Assembly: GCA_902609645.1 (NCBI GenBank)
Contig: CACLSS010000004.1
Span: 1-57,898 of the forward strand
DNA length: 57,898 nucleotides
Source: an uncultured Pelagibacteraceae bacterium
GTDB taxonomy: Bacteria; Pseudomonadota; Alphaproteobacteria; Pelagibacterales; Pelagibacteraceae
Reading direction: 5' to 3'
Shown here: positions 1 through 10,364 of the stretch, piece after piece
Numbering within the stretch: position 1 is the stretch's first letter
Layout of the letters: every line of letters starts with the position of its first letter
Translations under genes and position numbers: made by a program
The notes under the pieces: generated by a model
The model's database searches: none
The model's input: the letters and a program-made list of their open reading frames with translations, nothing else
Told to the model about the DNA's origin: nothing

Positions 1-2
1 AG

Positions 3-125
3 AAAATTCTTAAAGATATTAAAGAGATAAAAGTAGTTGAGTTCGACCACAAAGATGTTGTGAGACATCCTCTTGTATCTAAAATTATACAAGCATATCA
101 AAAAAAATTTGATGATCAAAATTGA
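3..125 (+). CDS. phoH: PhoH-family ATPase, C-terminal fragment
   Basis: The frame is open from the left edge of the window to TGA at 123-125, giving about 40 residues. They include [15 protein letters not shown] and end in IIQAYQKKF, which matches the usual C-terminus of PhoH-like ATPases (DVVRH.LV..I..AY). PhoH-family proteins are cytoplasmic P-loop ATPases linked to RNA metabolism. The P-loop lies outside the window. The downstream ybeY start overlaps the end of this gene by 14 bases, and phoH-ybeY is a conserved pair, which supports the call. It is partial because of the window edge, not because the gene is broken. Confidence 0.8.
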   Translation, partial: KILKDIKEIKVVEFDHKDVVRHPLVSKIIQAYQKKFDDQN

Positions 126-570
126 GGTGTTGATTAAAGATAAGAATTGGAAAAAATACTTATCAAATCCTACTAGATATTTAAATATTCAGGCTAAGAA
201 AATAAATTTAAAAAAATATTTTAGATCAAAACTTATAAATATATCGATTCTGCTAACAGGAAATAACGATATAAAATTTTTGAATAAAAAATTCAGAAAA
301 AAAAATAAAACAACTGATATTTTATCATTTCCAAGTTATGATCAAAATACAATAAGGACAAAATTAAAATATCAAAAAAATTTATACCTTGGGGATATTG
401 CGGTTAATTTATACAAAATTGATAGAGAAAAAAATAAATTTAAAAGTGAATTTGATAAACTTTGGGTTCATGGTCTTGTTCATTTAATGGGTTATAAACA
501 TTATAAAAATAAGGATTTTTTTAAAATGAAAAAAATTGAAGACAAAATAATTAAACAATTAAAATGTTAA
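112..570 (+). CDS. ybeY: Endoribonuclease YbeY (16S rRNA maturation factor)
   Basis: This is a single-strand endoribonuclease family protein acting in 16S rRNA 3'-end maturation and ribosome quality control. The zinc-binding signature [11 protein letters not shown] is near the C-terminus, matching the family pattern H-G-x-L-H-L-x-G-Y-D-H with Asp replaced by Lys. The central TDILSFP block is also typical. An in-frame TTG at 73 would extend the protein, but ATG 112 gives the family-like start [13 protein letters not shown] (152 residues) and only a 14-base overlap with phoH. The next gene, lnt, starts inside its last codons. It is very AT-rich and lysine-rich, like its neighbours. Confidence 0.93.
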   Translation: MIKIEVLIKDKNWKKYLSNPTRYLNIQAKKINLKKYFRSKLINISILLTGNNDIKFLNKKFRKKNKTTDILSFPSYDQNTIRTKLKYQKNLYLGDIAVNLYKIDREKNKFKSEFDKLWVHGLVHLMGYKHYKNKDFFKMKKIEDKIIKQLKC

Positions 571-2120
571 ATTTCTTCAATAAAAGGATTTTTATTCTTT
601 TTATTTTTCCTTTTATTTTAGGTGGTATAACTGTCCTAGGATTTATGCCATTTAATTTATTTTTTTTGAATGCCATATCTCTTTCTGTTTTATTTTACTT
701 AATTTTCTATGTTAAAAAGAAAACTCTTAGTTCATACAGAAAAAAACCATTTTTAAAAAATTTATTTTTTCTTAGTTCATCTTACGGATTTGGTTTTTTT
801 CTATTTAGCCTTTACTGGATAACCTTCTCGTTAACTTTCGATGAAACATTTCAATTTTTGATACCTTTCGCTCTTATTTTAATTCCATTATTTCTTTCAT
901 TATTTTTTTCATTGCCAATTGTATTAATAGGATATTTTATTGAATTAAAAATATCTTCAATTGTTCTAATAACTATTTTGTTTTCTACAGTTGACTTTTT
1001 AAGAAGTTTTGTTCTTGGAGGATTTCCATGGAATATTTGGGCTTACAGTTTCTCTTGGTCAAAGGAAAGTTTGCAAATATTATCTCATATTGGCATTTTT
1101 TCCTTTAATTTAATTTTAATTACTTTATTTTTTTTACCAGCCGCCATGTTTTTAAGAGGCAAATTAAAATACTTTTTCGTCAGTTTCTTCATAATTTTAT
1201 TTTTTTCAAATTATTTTTATGGCTCATACAAAATAAATAGTAAAAATTATAATCAAGGAGAAAATAAAATAACTTTTAAAATTGTTACTGCTGGAATGAA
1301 TTTAAATGAGTTTAAGGATCAGAATTTAGTAATATCAAAATTAATTAAAATAAGTGAGCCAAAAGAGAAACAAAAAACAATTTTTGTTTGGCCTGAAGGT
1401 GTAATATTAGACGACAGCCTCATTAAAAAAAGCAAGTTCAAAGAACTAATAAAAAGTAATTTTTCAAAAAATCATATCATTATTCTTGGTGCAAACACTA
1501 AAGAAATTAGCGACAAAGATACAAAATACTACAATAGTTTAATTCTTATAGATAATGACATCAATATAATTGGTGAATACAATAAACTAAAATTGGTTCC
1601 ATTTGGTGAATTCCTTCCATTTGAAAGAGTTTTAAGAAAAATTGGATTTAAAAAAGTGACTACTGGCTATAACTCCTTTTCAAAAGGAAACAAAAAGTCG
1701 ATTATTACAATAAATTTTGACAAAAAAGAAATAAATTTACTTCCGCTTATTTGTTACGAAATTATTTTTCCAAGTTTAATACAAAAAAAAAATAATCACT
1801 TCAATTTTATAATAAATATTTCTGAGGATGCCTGGTTTGGAGAAAGTATAGGACCACATCAGCATTTTGCAAAAGCAATTTTCAGATCTATTGAGAGTAG
1901 AAGTTTTACAATAAGATCCGCAAATCAAGGCATAAGTGCATTTATAAGTCCTGAAGGCAAAATTATAAAAACATTAAAATCTACTGAGTCTGGAAATATT
2001 GAGATAGATTTACCTATTTTAAAATCAAAAAATACCGGTATGAATAAAGATTTAATATTTGCTTTACTTTTAATATCATATGCTATTACTTTCTTAATAT
2101 TAAAAAAATTTAAACTTTAA
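564..2120 (+). CDS. lnt: Apolipoprotein N-acyltransferase
   Basis: An inner-membrane enzyme that N-acylates the diacylglyceryl-cysteine of lipoproteins, the last step of lipoprotein maturation. The 518-residue length is normal. The N-terminal 200 residues hold several hydrophobic segments. A nitrilase-like periplasmic domain follows, with the catalytic triad visible: Glu278 in WPEGV, Lys in [11 protein letters not shown] (about 341), and Cys397 in [11 protein letters not shown]-terminal membrane helix ends the protein. The ATG overlaps the ybeY stop by 7 bases and its own stop shares a base with the metK ATG, so ybeY-lnt-metK look cotranscribed. The window also encodes lipoproteins (near 45149 and 54678) that would be substrates. 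Confidence 0.95.
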   Translation: MLNFFNKRIFILFIFPFILGGITVLGFMPFNLFFLNAISLSVLFYLIFYVKKKTLSSYRKKPFLKNLFFLSSSYGFGFFLFSLYWITFSLTFDETFQFLIPFALILIPLFLSLFFSLPIVLIGYFIELKISSIVLITILFSTVDFLRSFVLGGFPWNIWAYSFSWSKESLQILSHIGIFSFNLILITLFFLPAAMFLRGKLKYFFVSFFIILFFSNYFYGSYKINSKNYNQGENKITFKIVTAGMNLNEFKDQNLVISKLIKISEPKEKQKTIFVWPEGVILDDSLIKKSKFKELIKSNFSKNHIIILGANTKEISDKDTKYYNSLILIDNDINIIGEYNKLKLVPFGEFLPFERVLRKIGFKKVTTGYNSFSKGNKKSIITINFDKKEINLLPLICYEIIFPSLIQKKNNHFNFIINISEDAWFGESIGPHQHFAKAIFRSIESRSFTIRSANQGISAFISPEGKIIKTLKSTESGNIEIDLPILKSKNTGMNKDLIFALLLISYAITFLILKKFKL

Positions 2121-3283
2121 TGAACTCAAAAAATTATTTATTTACAAGCGAGTCAGTTTCTGAAGGTCATCCAGACAAAGTTTGTGACCGTATTTCTGAT
2201 ATGGTTGTGGATACTTATATTTCCAAGGATCCATTTGCTCGTGTAGCTTGTGAAACATTAACCACGACTAACAAAGTAATTCTTGCGGGCGAGGTAAGAG
2301 GACCAGAAACTTCAAAAGAGGATTTAATAAGTAAAGTAAGAGAATGCATTAAAGATATTGGTTATGAGCAGAAAGGTTTTCACTGGAAGAATTGTAACAT
2401 AGATGTTCATCTTCATTCACAATCATCAGATATAGCTATGGGAGTTGACTCTAAAGGAAACAAGGACGAAGGAGCTGGGGATCAGGGAATAATGTTTGGA
2501 TATGCGTGTAATGAGACAGAAGTATTGATGCCTGCACCAATATATTACTCACATAAAATTTTAGAATTAATGGCTTTAGACAGAAAAAAAGGTATTGCTA
2601 AGGATTTGGAACCTGATTCAAAAAGTCAAGTTACTATGCTCTATGAAAATGGAAAACCAACTAAAGTAAAATCTGTAGTAATTTCAACACAACACTCATC
2701 AAAAATAGACCAAAAAAAAGTAAAAGAAATAGTCAGACCATACTTAGAAAAATCAATACCAAAAAAATTATTATCTGAATTAAAAGAAGAAGAATTTTAC
2801 GTTAATCCAACAGGTCAATTTATAATTGGTGGACCTGATGGAGACAGCGGTCTTACTGGTAGAAAAATTATTGTTGATACTTACGGTGGAGCTGCACCCC
2901 ATGGAGGCGGAGCATTCTCAGGCAAAGACCCTAGTAAAGTTGACAGATCAGCAGCTTACGCTGCAAGATATGTTGCAAAAAATGTAGTAGCATCAAAAAT
3001 TGCTGATAAGTGTTTAATTCAGTTAGCTTATGCGATTGGAGTTTCAAAACCACTATCAATTTACGTAAACCTTTTTGATGGAAATGAAGAAAAATCAAAA
3101 AAAGTTGAAAAACTTATAAAAAATAATTTTGATTTAAGCCCACGTGGAATTAGAGAAATGCTATCTTTAAATAAACCTATTTATGAGCGCACTTCTGCCT
3201 ATGGTCATTTTGGGAGAAAACCTGGGTCTGATGGTTCATTTTCTTGGGAAAAAACAGATAAAATTGAAGTTTTTAAAAAGTAG
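2120..3283 (+). CDS. metK: S-adenosylmethionine synthetase
   Basis: Makes S-adenosylmethionine from methionine and ATP in the cytoplasm. The 387-residue length is typical. Landmarks: [16 protein letters not shown] near the N-terminus, [12 protein letters not shown] (about 120-131), [21 protein letters not shown] (about 236-256) and the loop [16 protein letters not shown]. The start codon overlaps the lnt stop by one base. There is therefore no room for a SAM or SAM/SAH riboswitch in front of it, unlike some alphaproteobacterial metK genes. SAM made here is the methyl donor for UbiE, and its product SAH is removed by AhcY, both also in this window. The gene is followed by a 98-bp gap before nusA. 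Confidence 0.98.
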   Translation: MNSKNYLFTSESVSEGHPDKVCDRISDMVVDTYISKDPFARVACETLTTTNKVILAGEVRGPETSKEDLISKVRECIKDIGYEQKGFHWKNCNIDVHLHSQSSDIAMGVDSKGNKDEGAGDQGIMFGYACNETEVLMPAPIYYSHKILELMALDRKKGIAKDLEPDSKSQVTMLYENGKPTKVKSVVISTQHSSKIDQKKVKEIVRPYLEKSIPKKLLSELKEEEFYVNPTGQFIIGGPDGDSGLTGRKIIVDTYGGAAPHGGGAFSGKDPSKVDRSAAYAARYVAKNVVASKIADKCLIQLAYAIGVSKPLSIYVNLFDGNEEKSKKVEKLIKNNFDLSPRGIREMLSLNKPIYERTSAYGHFGRKPGSDGSFSWEKTDKIEVFKK

Positions 3284-3286
3284 TTA

Positions 3287-3315
3287 TTGAAAATATCGGA
3301 AAATTCTATTAAAAA
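3287..3315 (+). promoter_or_regulatory. Candidate sigma-70 promoter of the nusA operon
   Basis: TTGAAA at 3287-3292 and TAAAAA at 3310-3315 are separated by 17 bases, in the only sizeable gap upstream of nusA. The -10 match is only fair. The predicted transcript would begin near 3322 and run through the hairpin at 3339-3365 before reaching nusA. This is a motif match only. Confidence 0.35.
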
Positions 3316-3338
3316 ACTCATAAGTTACCTGGAAGGAC

Positions 3339-3365
3339 AAAATGGGCTTTTGCCCATTTTTTTTT
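3339..3365 (+). terminator. Intrinsic terminator or attenuator in the nusA leader
   Basis: AAAATGGGC (3339-3347) pairs perfectly with GCCCATTTT (3352-3360) across a TTTT loop, and the run of T continues to 3365. This is a textbook rho-independent terminator shape. It lies after metK and only 16 bases before the nusA ATG. It may end the ybeY-lnt-metK transcript, act as a leader attenuator for nusA-infB, or both. The position close to the operon start fits attenuation, since NusA itself modulates termination; that role is inference. Confidence 0.75.
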
Positions 3366-3381
3366 AGTAGAGGCAAAAAAT

Positions 3382-4935
3382 ATGTTGAACAGAGGATTAG
3401 ATAAACAAGAGCTACTGAGAATTGTTGACTCTGTAGCGAACGAAAAATCGATTGATAAAGAACTTATCCTAAGCTCTATGGAGTCTGCTATTCAAAAAGC
3501 AGCATACAGTAAATTTGGATTTGATAATGAAATTGAAGCTATTATAGACAGAGAAAAAGGAAGTATTAAAATTCAAAAAGTACTTCGTATTGTTGAAAAA
3601 GTAGAAGACGCATCAAAAGAAATATTATTAAAAGACGCGATATCTATAGATAAAAAAAATGAAAGTTTAAAAGTTGGTGATAAAATTTACGAAGAATTAC
3701 CTCAAGTTGATTTTGGTCGCATAGCAGCACAAAGTGCAAAACAAGTAATCTCACAAAGAGTAAAAGAAGCAGAAAAGACAAGGCAGTTTAATGATTTCAT
3801 AGAAAAACAGGGACAAATTTTAAGCGGTATAATTAAAAGATTAGAATACGGGAATGTAATTGTTGATTTAGGTAGAGCAGAAGGAATTATAAGAAAAGAG
3901 GAATTAATTCAAAGGGAAATTTTAAAAAATGGAGATAGAGTCAAGGCTTATTGCTACGAAGTAAAAAGGGATAATAAAGGGCATCAAGTTTTTTTATCAA
4001 GAGCTCATCCTCAATTTTTAGCTAGATTATTTTTTCAGGAAGTCCCTGAGATATATGAAGGAGTTATAGAAATAAAAACTGTTTCAAGAGATCCAGGGAG
4101 TAGAGCCAAAATTTGTGTTCATTCAAAAGATTCATCTTTAGATCCTGTTGGAGCTTGTGTAGGTATGAGGGGAAGCAGAGTTCAAACTGTAGTTAATGAG
4201 TTACAGGGTGAAAAAATTGACATAATAAAGTGGACAGAAGATTTACCAACACTCGTTGCTGAATCTTTATCTCCGGCTGAAATTCAAAAAGTATTAATAG
4301 ACGAACAAAATAAAAGAATTGATGTTATCTTAACTGAAGAAAACTTAAGTAAAGCTATCGGAAGAAGAGGGCAAAATGTGAGACTTGCGTCCAAATTAAT
4401 TAATTATGAGATAGATATTTTGACTGATAAAGAAGACTCTGAAAGAAGGCAGGCAGAGTTTAAAGAAAGAAGTCAAAATTTCATAAAAAACTTAGAGGTG
4501 GACGAAACCCTTGGTCAACTTCTTGTTTCAGAGAATTTTCAAACCATTGAAGAAATTGCGCAATCAAAGACAGATGATATTTCAAAGATAGAAGGCATTG
4601 AAGACTCTACAGCGGGTGAATTGATCACTAGAGCTAAAGAGTATCTAGAAAAAGAAAAGTTAGAGATATCAAGTAAATTAAAAGAACTTGGTGTAGAAGA
4701 TTCTCTAATTAATTTAAAAGGTATGACACAAGGTATGTTGGTAGTTTTAGGAGAACAAAATATTAAAAAACTAAAAGATTTTGCAGAGCTTTCTTCGGAT
4801 GAGATTATAGGTGGAATGGATGAAATAAAAGGAAAACGTATTAAAATAGATGGTTATCTTGAAGATTTTGCACTGACAAGAGAAGAGGCTGATAATTTGA
4901 TAATGGCTGCTAGAAACATTGTATTTAAGGATTGA
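3382..4935 (+). CDS. nusA: Transcription termination/antitermination factor NusA
   Basis: An RNA polymerase-bound elongation factor affecting pausing, termination and antitermination. Order in the 517 residues: N-terminal polymerase-binding domain, S1 domain (about 135-200, with GNVIVDLGRAEGII), two KH domains (about 225-345, with ACVGMRGSRVQTVVNEL and AIGRRGQNVRLAS), and two C-terminal helix-hairpin-helix acidic repeats (about 370-515). The length and domain set are normal for alphaproteobacteria. In most relatives rimP directly precedes nusA. Here it is missing and nusA heads the operon behind a hairpin leader. infB follows after one base. Confidence 0.97.
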   Translation: MLNRGLDKQELLRIVDSVANEKSIDKELILSSMESAIQKAAYSKFGFDNEIEAIIDREKGSIKIQKVLRIVEKVEDASKEILLKDAISIDKKNESLKVGDKIYEELPQVDFGRIAAQSAKQVISQRVKEAEKTRQFNDFIEKQGQILSGIIKRLEYGNVIVDLGRAEGIIRKEELIQREILKNGDRVKAYCYEVKRDNKGHQVFLSRAHPQFLARLFFQEVPEIYEGVIEIKTVSRDPGSRAKICVHSKDSSLDPVGACVGMRGSRVQTVVNELQGEKIDIIKWTEDLPTLVAESLSPAEIQKVLIDEQNKRIDVILTEENLSKAIGRRGQNVRLASKLINYEIDILTDKEDSERRQAEFKERSQNFIKNLEVDETLGQLLVSENFQTIEEIAQSKTDDISKIEGIEDSTAGELITRAKEYLEKEKLEISSKLKELGVEDSLINLKGMTQGMLVVLGEQNIKKLKDFAELSSDEIIGGMDEIKGKRIKIDGYLEDFALTREEADNLIMAARNIVFKD

Positions 4936-4936
4936 A

Positions 4937-7135
4937 ATGGTAGAAAACAAAAAGAAAAGAACACTTACAATCTCAACTTCTTTTGATAAAAAAAAATTAG
5001 GAGAACCAAGTTTTCGACCAGGAGAAAAAAAAGTTTACATTCCAGAAAAAAAAAAGAGCACTAGAAATTTTCAAAAAAATAAAAATTTTATAAATCCAGG
5101 TAGTCAAAAAATTGTTATAAATAAAAAAAATTTTGCAAGAAAGTTTGCAGAACAACAAGCTACTAAAAGATTTATTCAACCAGACCAAAAAAAATTTGAA
5201 AAAAATAGAGAAAAACCACTTGATAAAAAATTTCCACAAAGGAGAGAACATAAACTAACTATTTCAAGAGCTATGGATGTAGAGGAATTTGAGATCAAAC
5301 AAAGAAGTTTAGCATCAGTTAAAAGAGCGAGACTTAAGGAGAAGAAAAATCTTAAAACTGGTGATGATACAAAAAAAGGATTTAAAAAAGTAATAAGAGA
5401 TGTAAAAATACCTAAGCAAATCACTATTCAAGAGCTTTCTAATAGAATGGCAGAGCAGTCTTCAAATATTATAAAATTTCTTCTAAATACCGGGGTTAAA
5501 GCAACGATTAACCACTCTATAGACAAAGATACTGCAGAGTATATCGTTAAAGAATTCGGACACACAGCTGTGGTAGACCAAACAGCAACCGAAAGTCTTA
5601 AAAAAAAGGATAGTGTTGACGAGTCTGAATTATACCCTCGTCCTCCAATAGTTACTATTATGGGCCATGTTGATCATGGGAAAACATCTCTTTTAGATGC
5701 TTTAAGAAGCACTAATGTTGTTTCAGGAGAACATGGAGGAATAACCCAACATATTGGAGCTTATCAAGTTTATAGCGAAGATAAAAAATTAATAACTTTT
5801 ATAGACACGCCCGGACACGCTGCTTTTACAGAAATGAGAGCTAGAGGATCAAGAGTTACAGATATTGTGATTTTAGTAATAGCAGCCGATGACGGTGTAA
5901 AACCACAAACAGTCGAAGCTATCCAACATGCAAAAGCAGCAAACGTTCCAATAATAGTTGCAATTAATAAATCTGATTTACCAAATTCTCAGATTGGAAA
6001 AATAAAAGACGAATTAATGAGATATGAGTTAGTAGCTGAAAGTTTAGGAGGTGAAACTCTTTTTGTCGAAGTTTCTGCAAAAAATAAAACAAATTTAGAC
6101 AAACTTAAAGAAACTATTCTTCTTCAGTCAGAAATTTTAGATCTAAAAGCTCAAAACACTGGGAATTCAGAAGGTATAGTTCTAGAAGCAAAAATCGACA
6201 AAGGCAAAGGACCAGTTTCAACAATTTTAATAACCAGCGGGAATTTAAAAAAGGGAGATTTTTTTGTATGTGGTAACACATGGGGAAAAATTCGAGCGAT
6301 GATTGATTTCAATGGAAAAATAATAAATCAAGCTTCACCTTCAACTCCTGTTGAAATATTAGGAATGAATGAGTCAGCAAACGCAGGAGATGAATTTACA
6401 GTGGTTAATACTGAGGAAGAGGCAAAACAAATAAACTTATTTAGAAAAACAGGTACCAAAGAAAAAAGTATTTTAGCTTCGCAAGATAAAACAAATATTT
6501 TTGAGAATCAAAATACAAAAAAAGAACTCAATATAATTTTAAAATCTGATGTAAGAGGGTCTAGCGAAGCGCTTAAAAATGCAATTACTAAGATCGAACA
6601 CTCGGAAGTTAAGCCAAATATAATTTTATCTGACATTGGAATGATTAATGAGACAGATGTTTCCTTAGCTAAAGCATCAAATGCAATTATTATCGGATTT
6701 AATATTAAACCTAACAGAGAAGCTAAGAATTCAGCTGAACAGCAAAAAATTAGAATCGAATTCTTTAATATCATATACAAAGCCATCGAGTTTGTTGAAA
6801 AGTCTCTTTCAGGTTTATTAGAGCCAGAAAAAAAAGAAATAATTCAAGGTACAGCAGAAGTATTACAAATTTTCAAACTTTCAAAATCAGGAAAAGTTGC
6901 TGGTTCAAAAGTTATAGAAGGTGAAATTACAAGTACATCAAAAGCTAGGATAATTCGTGACGGTGCGGTTATCCATGATGGAAATATTTCAAGTATATTT
7001 CGTGAAAAGAATGCAGTGAAAGAGGTTAAAAACGGTTTAGAATGTGGAATATCATTTAAAAATTACGGGGACTTTAAAGTAAACGATAAAATTGAAGCTT
7101 ATAAAATAAATATAATACAAAGAGAATTAAAATAA
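4937..7135 (+). CDS. infB: Translation initiation factor IF-2
   Basis: A GTPase that brings initiator tRNA to the 30S subunit and promotes subunit joining. The 732-residue protein has a lysine-rich disordered N-terminus (about 1-150), an IF2_N segment, then the G domain with [14 protein letters not shown] (about 242-255), DTPGHAAFT and NKSD. The beta-barrel domains II-IV follow. It is on the short side for proteobacteria because the N-terminal extension is compact. An upstream in-frame start at 4919 would overlap nusA; ATG 4937 gives the family start [12 protein letters not shown] and sits one base after the nusA stop. Its stop overlaps the rbfA ATG. Confidence 0.97.
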   Translation: MVENKKKRTLTISTSFDKKKLGEPSFRPGEKKVYIPEKKKSTRNFQKNKNFINPGSQKIVINKKNFARKFAEQQATKRFIQPDQKKFEKNREKPLDKKFPQRREHKLTISRAMDVEEFEIKQRSLASVKRARLKEKKNLKTGDDTKKGFKKVIRDVKIPKQITIQELSNRMAEQSSNIIKFLLNTGVKATINHSIDKDTAEYIVKEFGHTAVVDQTATESLKKKDSVDESELYPRPPIVTIMGHVDHGKTSLLDALRSTNVVSGEHGGITQHIGAYQVYSEDKKLITFIDTPGHAAFTEMRARGSRVTDIVILVIAADDGVKPQTVEAIQHAKAANVPIIVAINKSDLPNSQIGKIKDELMRYELVAESLGGETLFVEVSAKNKTNLDKLKETILLQSEILDLKAQNTGNSEGIVLEAKIDKGKGPVSTILITSGNLKKGDFFVCGNTWGKIRAMIDFNGKIINQASPSTPVEILGMNESANAGDEFTVVNTEEEAKQINLFRKTGTKEKSILASQDKTNIFENQNTKKELNIILKSDVRGSSEALKNAITKIEHSEVKPNIILSDIGMINETDVSLAKASNAIIIGFNIKPNREAKNSAEQQKIRIEFFNIIYKAIEFVEKSLSGLLEPEKKEIIQGTAEVLQIFKLSKSGKVAGSKVIEGEITSTSKARIIRDGAVIHDGNISSIFREKNAVKEVKNGLECGISFKNYGDFKVNDKIEAYKINIIQRELK

Positions 7136-7506
7136 TGAATAGAAGACTTGGCAGTTCCAGTTTAAACCACAGACATCTAAGAGTTGGTGAACTAGTGAAG
7201 CAAAATTTAGGTCAGATTTTTTTAAGAAATGAGGCAAAAATACCATCACTAAATACTAAGCTGGTTACAGTCACAGAGGTAAGAATGAGTTCAGATTTGA
7301 AATCAGCAAGAGCTTATATTATTCCTTTAGGGGGAAAAGAGACAAAAAAAACAGTAAATATCTTGACTGAGTTTTCTCATCTTGTTAGAAAAGCATTGTC
7401 AAAAAAACTAGACATAAAGTTTCTTCCCAAATTACACTTTGTTGGAGATGAGTCATTTGATTATGCTGAACGTATTGAAAAATTGATAAAAAAAAATAAC
7501 GAATAA
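7135..7506 (+). CDS. rbfA: Ribosome-binding factor A
   Basis: A small KH-fold 30S maturation and cold-adaptation factor. The 123-residue length is typical. The RVGELVKQNLGQIF segment near the N-terminus and the VTEVRMSSDLKSARAYI strand are family hallmarks. The ATG shares a base with the infB stop. The TAA stop (7504-7506) is immediately followed by the rpsO ATG (7507), so truB, which normally sits between rbfA and rpsO, is not here. Confidence 0.94.
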   Translation: MNRRLGSSSLNHRHLRVGELVKQNLGQIFLRNEAKIPSLNTKLVTVTEVRMSSDLKSARAYIIPLGGKETKKTVNILTEFSHLVRKALSKKLDIKFLPKLHFVGDESFDYAERIEKLIKKNNE

Positions 7507-7764
7507 ATGAAATTAAAAAAAGACATAATCAAATCACTAGCAACAAGCAGTAAAGACGTAGGATCAACTGCAGTTCAAATAGGTCTACTTAGTGAAAAAA
7601 TAAATAGACTCTCAGAACATTTTAAAAATTTTAAAAAAGATAAACATTCTGCAAGAGGACTTACCAAGTCAGTAAATCAAAGGAAAAGACTTTTAAGCTA
7701 TTTGAGCAAGAACGATCCAGAAAAATATAACGAAATTTTGAAAAAATTAAATTTAAGAAAATAG
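7507..7764 (+). CDS. rpsO: 30S ribosomal protein S15
   Basis: Primary 16S rRNA-binding protein of the 30S platform, 85 residues (usual 88-89). Recognised by STAVQIGLLSEKINRLSEHF and the C-terminal RKRLLSYLSKNDPEKYNEIL. It abuts both neighbours exactly: the ATG follows the rbfA stop and the TAG is followed directly by the pnp ATG. The conserved rpsO-pnp pairing is kept, but there is no room for a separate promoter or the leader structures through which PNPase autoregulates in Escherichia coli. Confidence 0.96.
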   Translation: MKLKKDIIKSLATSSKDVGSTAVQIGLLSEKINRLSEHFKNFKKDKHSARGLTKSVNQRKRLLSYLSKNDPEKYNEILKKLNLRK

Positions 7765-9834
7765 ATGTTTAAAGTATTTAAAGAAGAAATAGATTTTGGT
7801 GGAAAAAAATTAACCTTGGAAACCGGAAAGATTGCCCGACAAGCAGACGGTGCAATTATTGCTACCATGGGAGAAACAGTAGTTATAGCTACTGTTGTTG
7901 GAGCAAAAAAAGTTAATCCTGAGACAGATTATTTTCCATTATCTGTAAACTACCAAGAAAAATATTATGCAGCAGGTAAAATACCAGGAGGATATTTTAA
8001 AAGGGAAGCAAGACCAACAGAGTCCGAAACTTTAATTTCAAGATTAATTGATAGACCAATTAGACCATTATTCCCCGAAAGTTTTAGAAATGAAGTTCAA
8101 GTTCTACCAACCGTTCTATCTTATGATAATGAAAATGAAGCAGATATTTTATCAATAATTGCATCATCTGCGGCACTGTCAATTTCAGGATTACCATTTA
8201 AAGGACCCGTTGGCGCATCAAGAGTCGGCTTCATTGATGGCAAATGCGTTCTTAATCCAACAAAAAAAGGATTAGAAAATTCAAAACTTGATTTAGTTGT
8301 AGCAGGAACAAAAGATGCAGTTTTAATGGTTGAGTCAGAAGCATCTGGGCTGACAGAAAAGGAAATGTTGGATGCAGTCAAATTTGGTCATGAAAGTTTC
8401 ATTTCAGTTATAAAAGGTATAGAAAAATTATCTAAAAAGTCTTCAAAAGAAAAGTGGAAGATAGAAGAAAAAGATTTTAGTAAAGTATCGAAAAAAATTG
8501 AAAAAGAGCTTACAAAAGATTTAGAAAAAGCGTTTTCAGAAAAAGATAAAAAAACCAGATCAGAATTAATAAGTCAGGCTGGAGAGAAATGTAAAAGTTT
8601 GTTTGAAGGAGACGAAACTCTTTTAGAACATGAAATAATGTTACAACTTAAAAAACTTGAAAAAAATATTGTTAGAACAAGGATTTTAAAAAATAAAAAA
8701 AGAATTGATGGTAGAGGTTTGTCTGATGTAAGGCCTATTAAATGTGAAGTTGGAGTTTTACCAAGAACACATGGATCAGCGTTATTTACAAGAGGAGAAA
8801 CACAAGCTCTGGTTACTACAACTTTAGGAACTACTGATGACGAACAAAGAATAGAAAGTTTGGAAGGTTTAAAGAGACAAAGATTTATGCTTCATTATAA
8901 TTTTCCTCCCTTCTCAGTTGGCGAAACTGGGAGAATTGGAACTGGAAGAAGAGAAGTTGGACATGGAAAATTAGCCTGGAGAGCTCTAAATTCCTCTCTT
9001 CCTAAAAAAGAAAACTTTCCATACACACTTAGAATTGTCTCGGAAATTACCGAGTCAAATGGATCTTCTTCAATGGCTACAGTTTGCGGATCTTCACTTG
9101 CATTAATGGATGCTGCAGTTCCAATAGCAGAGCCAGTAGCTGGAATAGCAATGGGATTAATAAAAGAAAAAGATGATTTTTCAATTCTATCAGACATTTT
9201 AGGTGACGAAGATCATCTCGGTGATATGGATTTTAAAGTTGCAGGTACAAAAGATGGAATTACATCATTACAAATGGATATCAAGATTACAGGTATTACA
9301 TTTGAAATTATGGAAAAAGCACTTGATCAAGCAAAAGATGGAAGAGTTCATATTTTAAATGAAATGAACAAAACTATTAAGTCTTCAAGAAAAGAAGTTG
9401 GAAAACACACACCAAAAATGGAAACTATTAAAGTTGACAAAAAAGATATCGCAACCGTTATTGGTAAAGGTGGAGCGACTATTAGAGAAATTGTCGAAAA
9501 ATCTGGAGCAAAAGTAGACGTTAAAGATACAGGCGAAGTTACAGTAGCAGCTGCTAATGAAGAAACTAGAAAGATTGCAGTGCAAATGATTAATGATCTT
9601 GTTGCAAAACCTGAGATGGGAAAAACATATAAAGGTAAAGTGGTAAAAATCATGGAATTTGGAGCCTTTGTAAACTTTTTAGGTAAACAAGATGGTCTTG
9701 TTCATATTTCACAGTTAGCAGCTAAAAGAGTTCAAAAAGTAACTGATGTTGTCAAAGAAGGTGATGAAGTTTCTGTAAAAGTTATAGGATTTGATAGAGG
9801 AAAAGTTAAACTCTCAATAAAAGAAGCTTCTTAG
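7765..9834 (+). CDS. pnp: Polyribonucleotide nucleotidyltransferase (PNPase)
   Basis: A phosphorolytic 3'-5' exoribonuclease, usually trimeric and part of the degradosome. The 689 residues comprise two RNase PH-like domains (about 1-215 and 300-545) with an alpha-helical linker between them. A KH domain (about 555-610, [13 protein letters not shown]) and a C-terminal S1 domain (about 618-688) follow. [16 protein letters not shown] and [13 protein letters not shown] are conserved second-core motifs. The length is close to the family norm of about 700. Its TAG overlaps the TAA of the convergent GNAT-like gene (9831-9834), with no terminator between them. Confidence 0.97.
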   Translation: MFKVFKEEIDFGGKKLTLETGKIARQADGAIIATMGETVVIATVVGAKKVNPETDYFPLSVNYQEKYYAAGKIPGGYFKREARPTESETLISRLIDRPIRPLFPESFRNEVQVLPTVLSYDNENEADILSIIASSAALSISGLPFKGPVGASRVGFIDGKCVLNPTKKGLENSKLDLVVAGTKDAVLMVESEASGLTEKEMLDAVKFGHESFISVIKGIEKLSKKSSKEKWKIEEKDFSKVSKKIEKELTKDLEKAFSEKDKKTRSELISQAGEKCKSLFEGDETLLEHEIMLQLKKLEKNIVRTRILKNKKRIDGRGLSDVRPIKCEVGVLPRTHGSALFTRGETQALVTTTLGTTDDEQRIESLEGLKRQRFMLHYNFPPFSVGETGRIGTGRREVGHGKLAWRALNSSLPKKENFPYTLRIVSEITESNGSSSMATVCGSSLALMDAAVPIAEPVAGIAMGLIKEKDDFSILSDILGDEDHLGDMDFKVAGTKDGITSLQMDIKITGITFEIMEKALDQAKDGRVHILNEMNKTIKSSRKEVGKHTPKMETIKVDKKDIATVIGKGGATIREIVEKSGAKVDVKDTGEVTVAAANEETRKIAVQMINDLVAKPEMGKTYKGKVVKIMEFGAFVNFLGKQDGLVHISQLAAKRVQKVTDVVKEGDEVSVKVIGFDRGKVKLSIKEAS

Positions 9835-10349
9835 ACTTTATATTCAAAATTTTGAGTTTTTTCATTAACACTTAACTCTCGAGCTCCATTTCTTAAGTGA
9901 AAATTACGCGCCATTTCTGTAAGAGGAGACAAAGTAACCAATCTATTTAAATGATTTGATTTTTTTATTTTTTTAAACGCTTCTTTAACAATTAATTTTC
10001 CCCCACCTTTTTTCTTTGACCATACTGTATATGCAATTGCTATTTTTCCGACATTATCATTTCGCCAAGATGCACTTTGTAAATGGGCATCCTTAGTCAT
10101 CAAGTCAAATTCTTCAATTGTTTTTGGAATTTCGTTTGTGAAACCAAAACACATTATTGCACATATTTCTTTTTTATACTTTACGCCAAATATTTTCCTA
10201 CCATGACTGGTTCTAAATTTTACATCTAACTCAGGTCTGATTGGATCCTCTTTAGTGTTACAGGTTTCAAGCTCAACAAGCTCGGCTCCTTTTATCCAAT
10301 CAAAAAAGTTTTCAAATTTTTCTTTAATTCTTTTATTTAATTTAGACAT
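9831..10349 (-). CDS. GNAT-fold hypothetical protein
   Basis: I do not recognise a named family with certainty. The 172 residues end in a segment resembling an acetyl-CoA-binding GNAT fold: a beta strand [12 protein letters not shown], a glycine-rich turn with helix [15 protein letters not shown], then [21 protein letters not shown], whose tail resembles motif B of N-acetyltransferases. The [10 protein letters not shown] stretch also recalls the GNAT-like C-terminal part of malonyl-CoA decarboxylases. There is no signal peptide or membrane segment. It lies 15 bp downstream of fabI on the same strand and may be cotranscribed with the fab genes. The substrate is unknown. Confidence 0.6.
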   Translation of the reverse strand: MSKLNKRIKEKFENFFDWIKGAELVELETCNTKEDPIRPELDVKFRTSHGRKIFGVKYKKEICAIMCFGFTNEIPKTIEEFDLMTKDAHLQSASWRNDNVGKIAIAYTVWSKKKGGGKLIVKEAFKKIKKSNHLNRLVTLSPLTEMARNFHLRNGARELSVNEKTQNFEYKV

Positions 10350-10364
10350 TTTTGATTAATATTA

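Noticed and set aside
2100-2125. SAM or SAM/SAH riboswitch in front of metK
   Set aside because: metK overlaps the lnt stop codon, so there is no untranslated leader.
4997-5424. Two minus-strand open frames inside infB
   Set aside because: They are antisense shadows of the lysine-rich IF-2 N-terminus, giving Phe/Ser-rich translations with no recognisable features.
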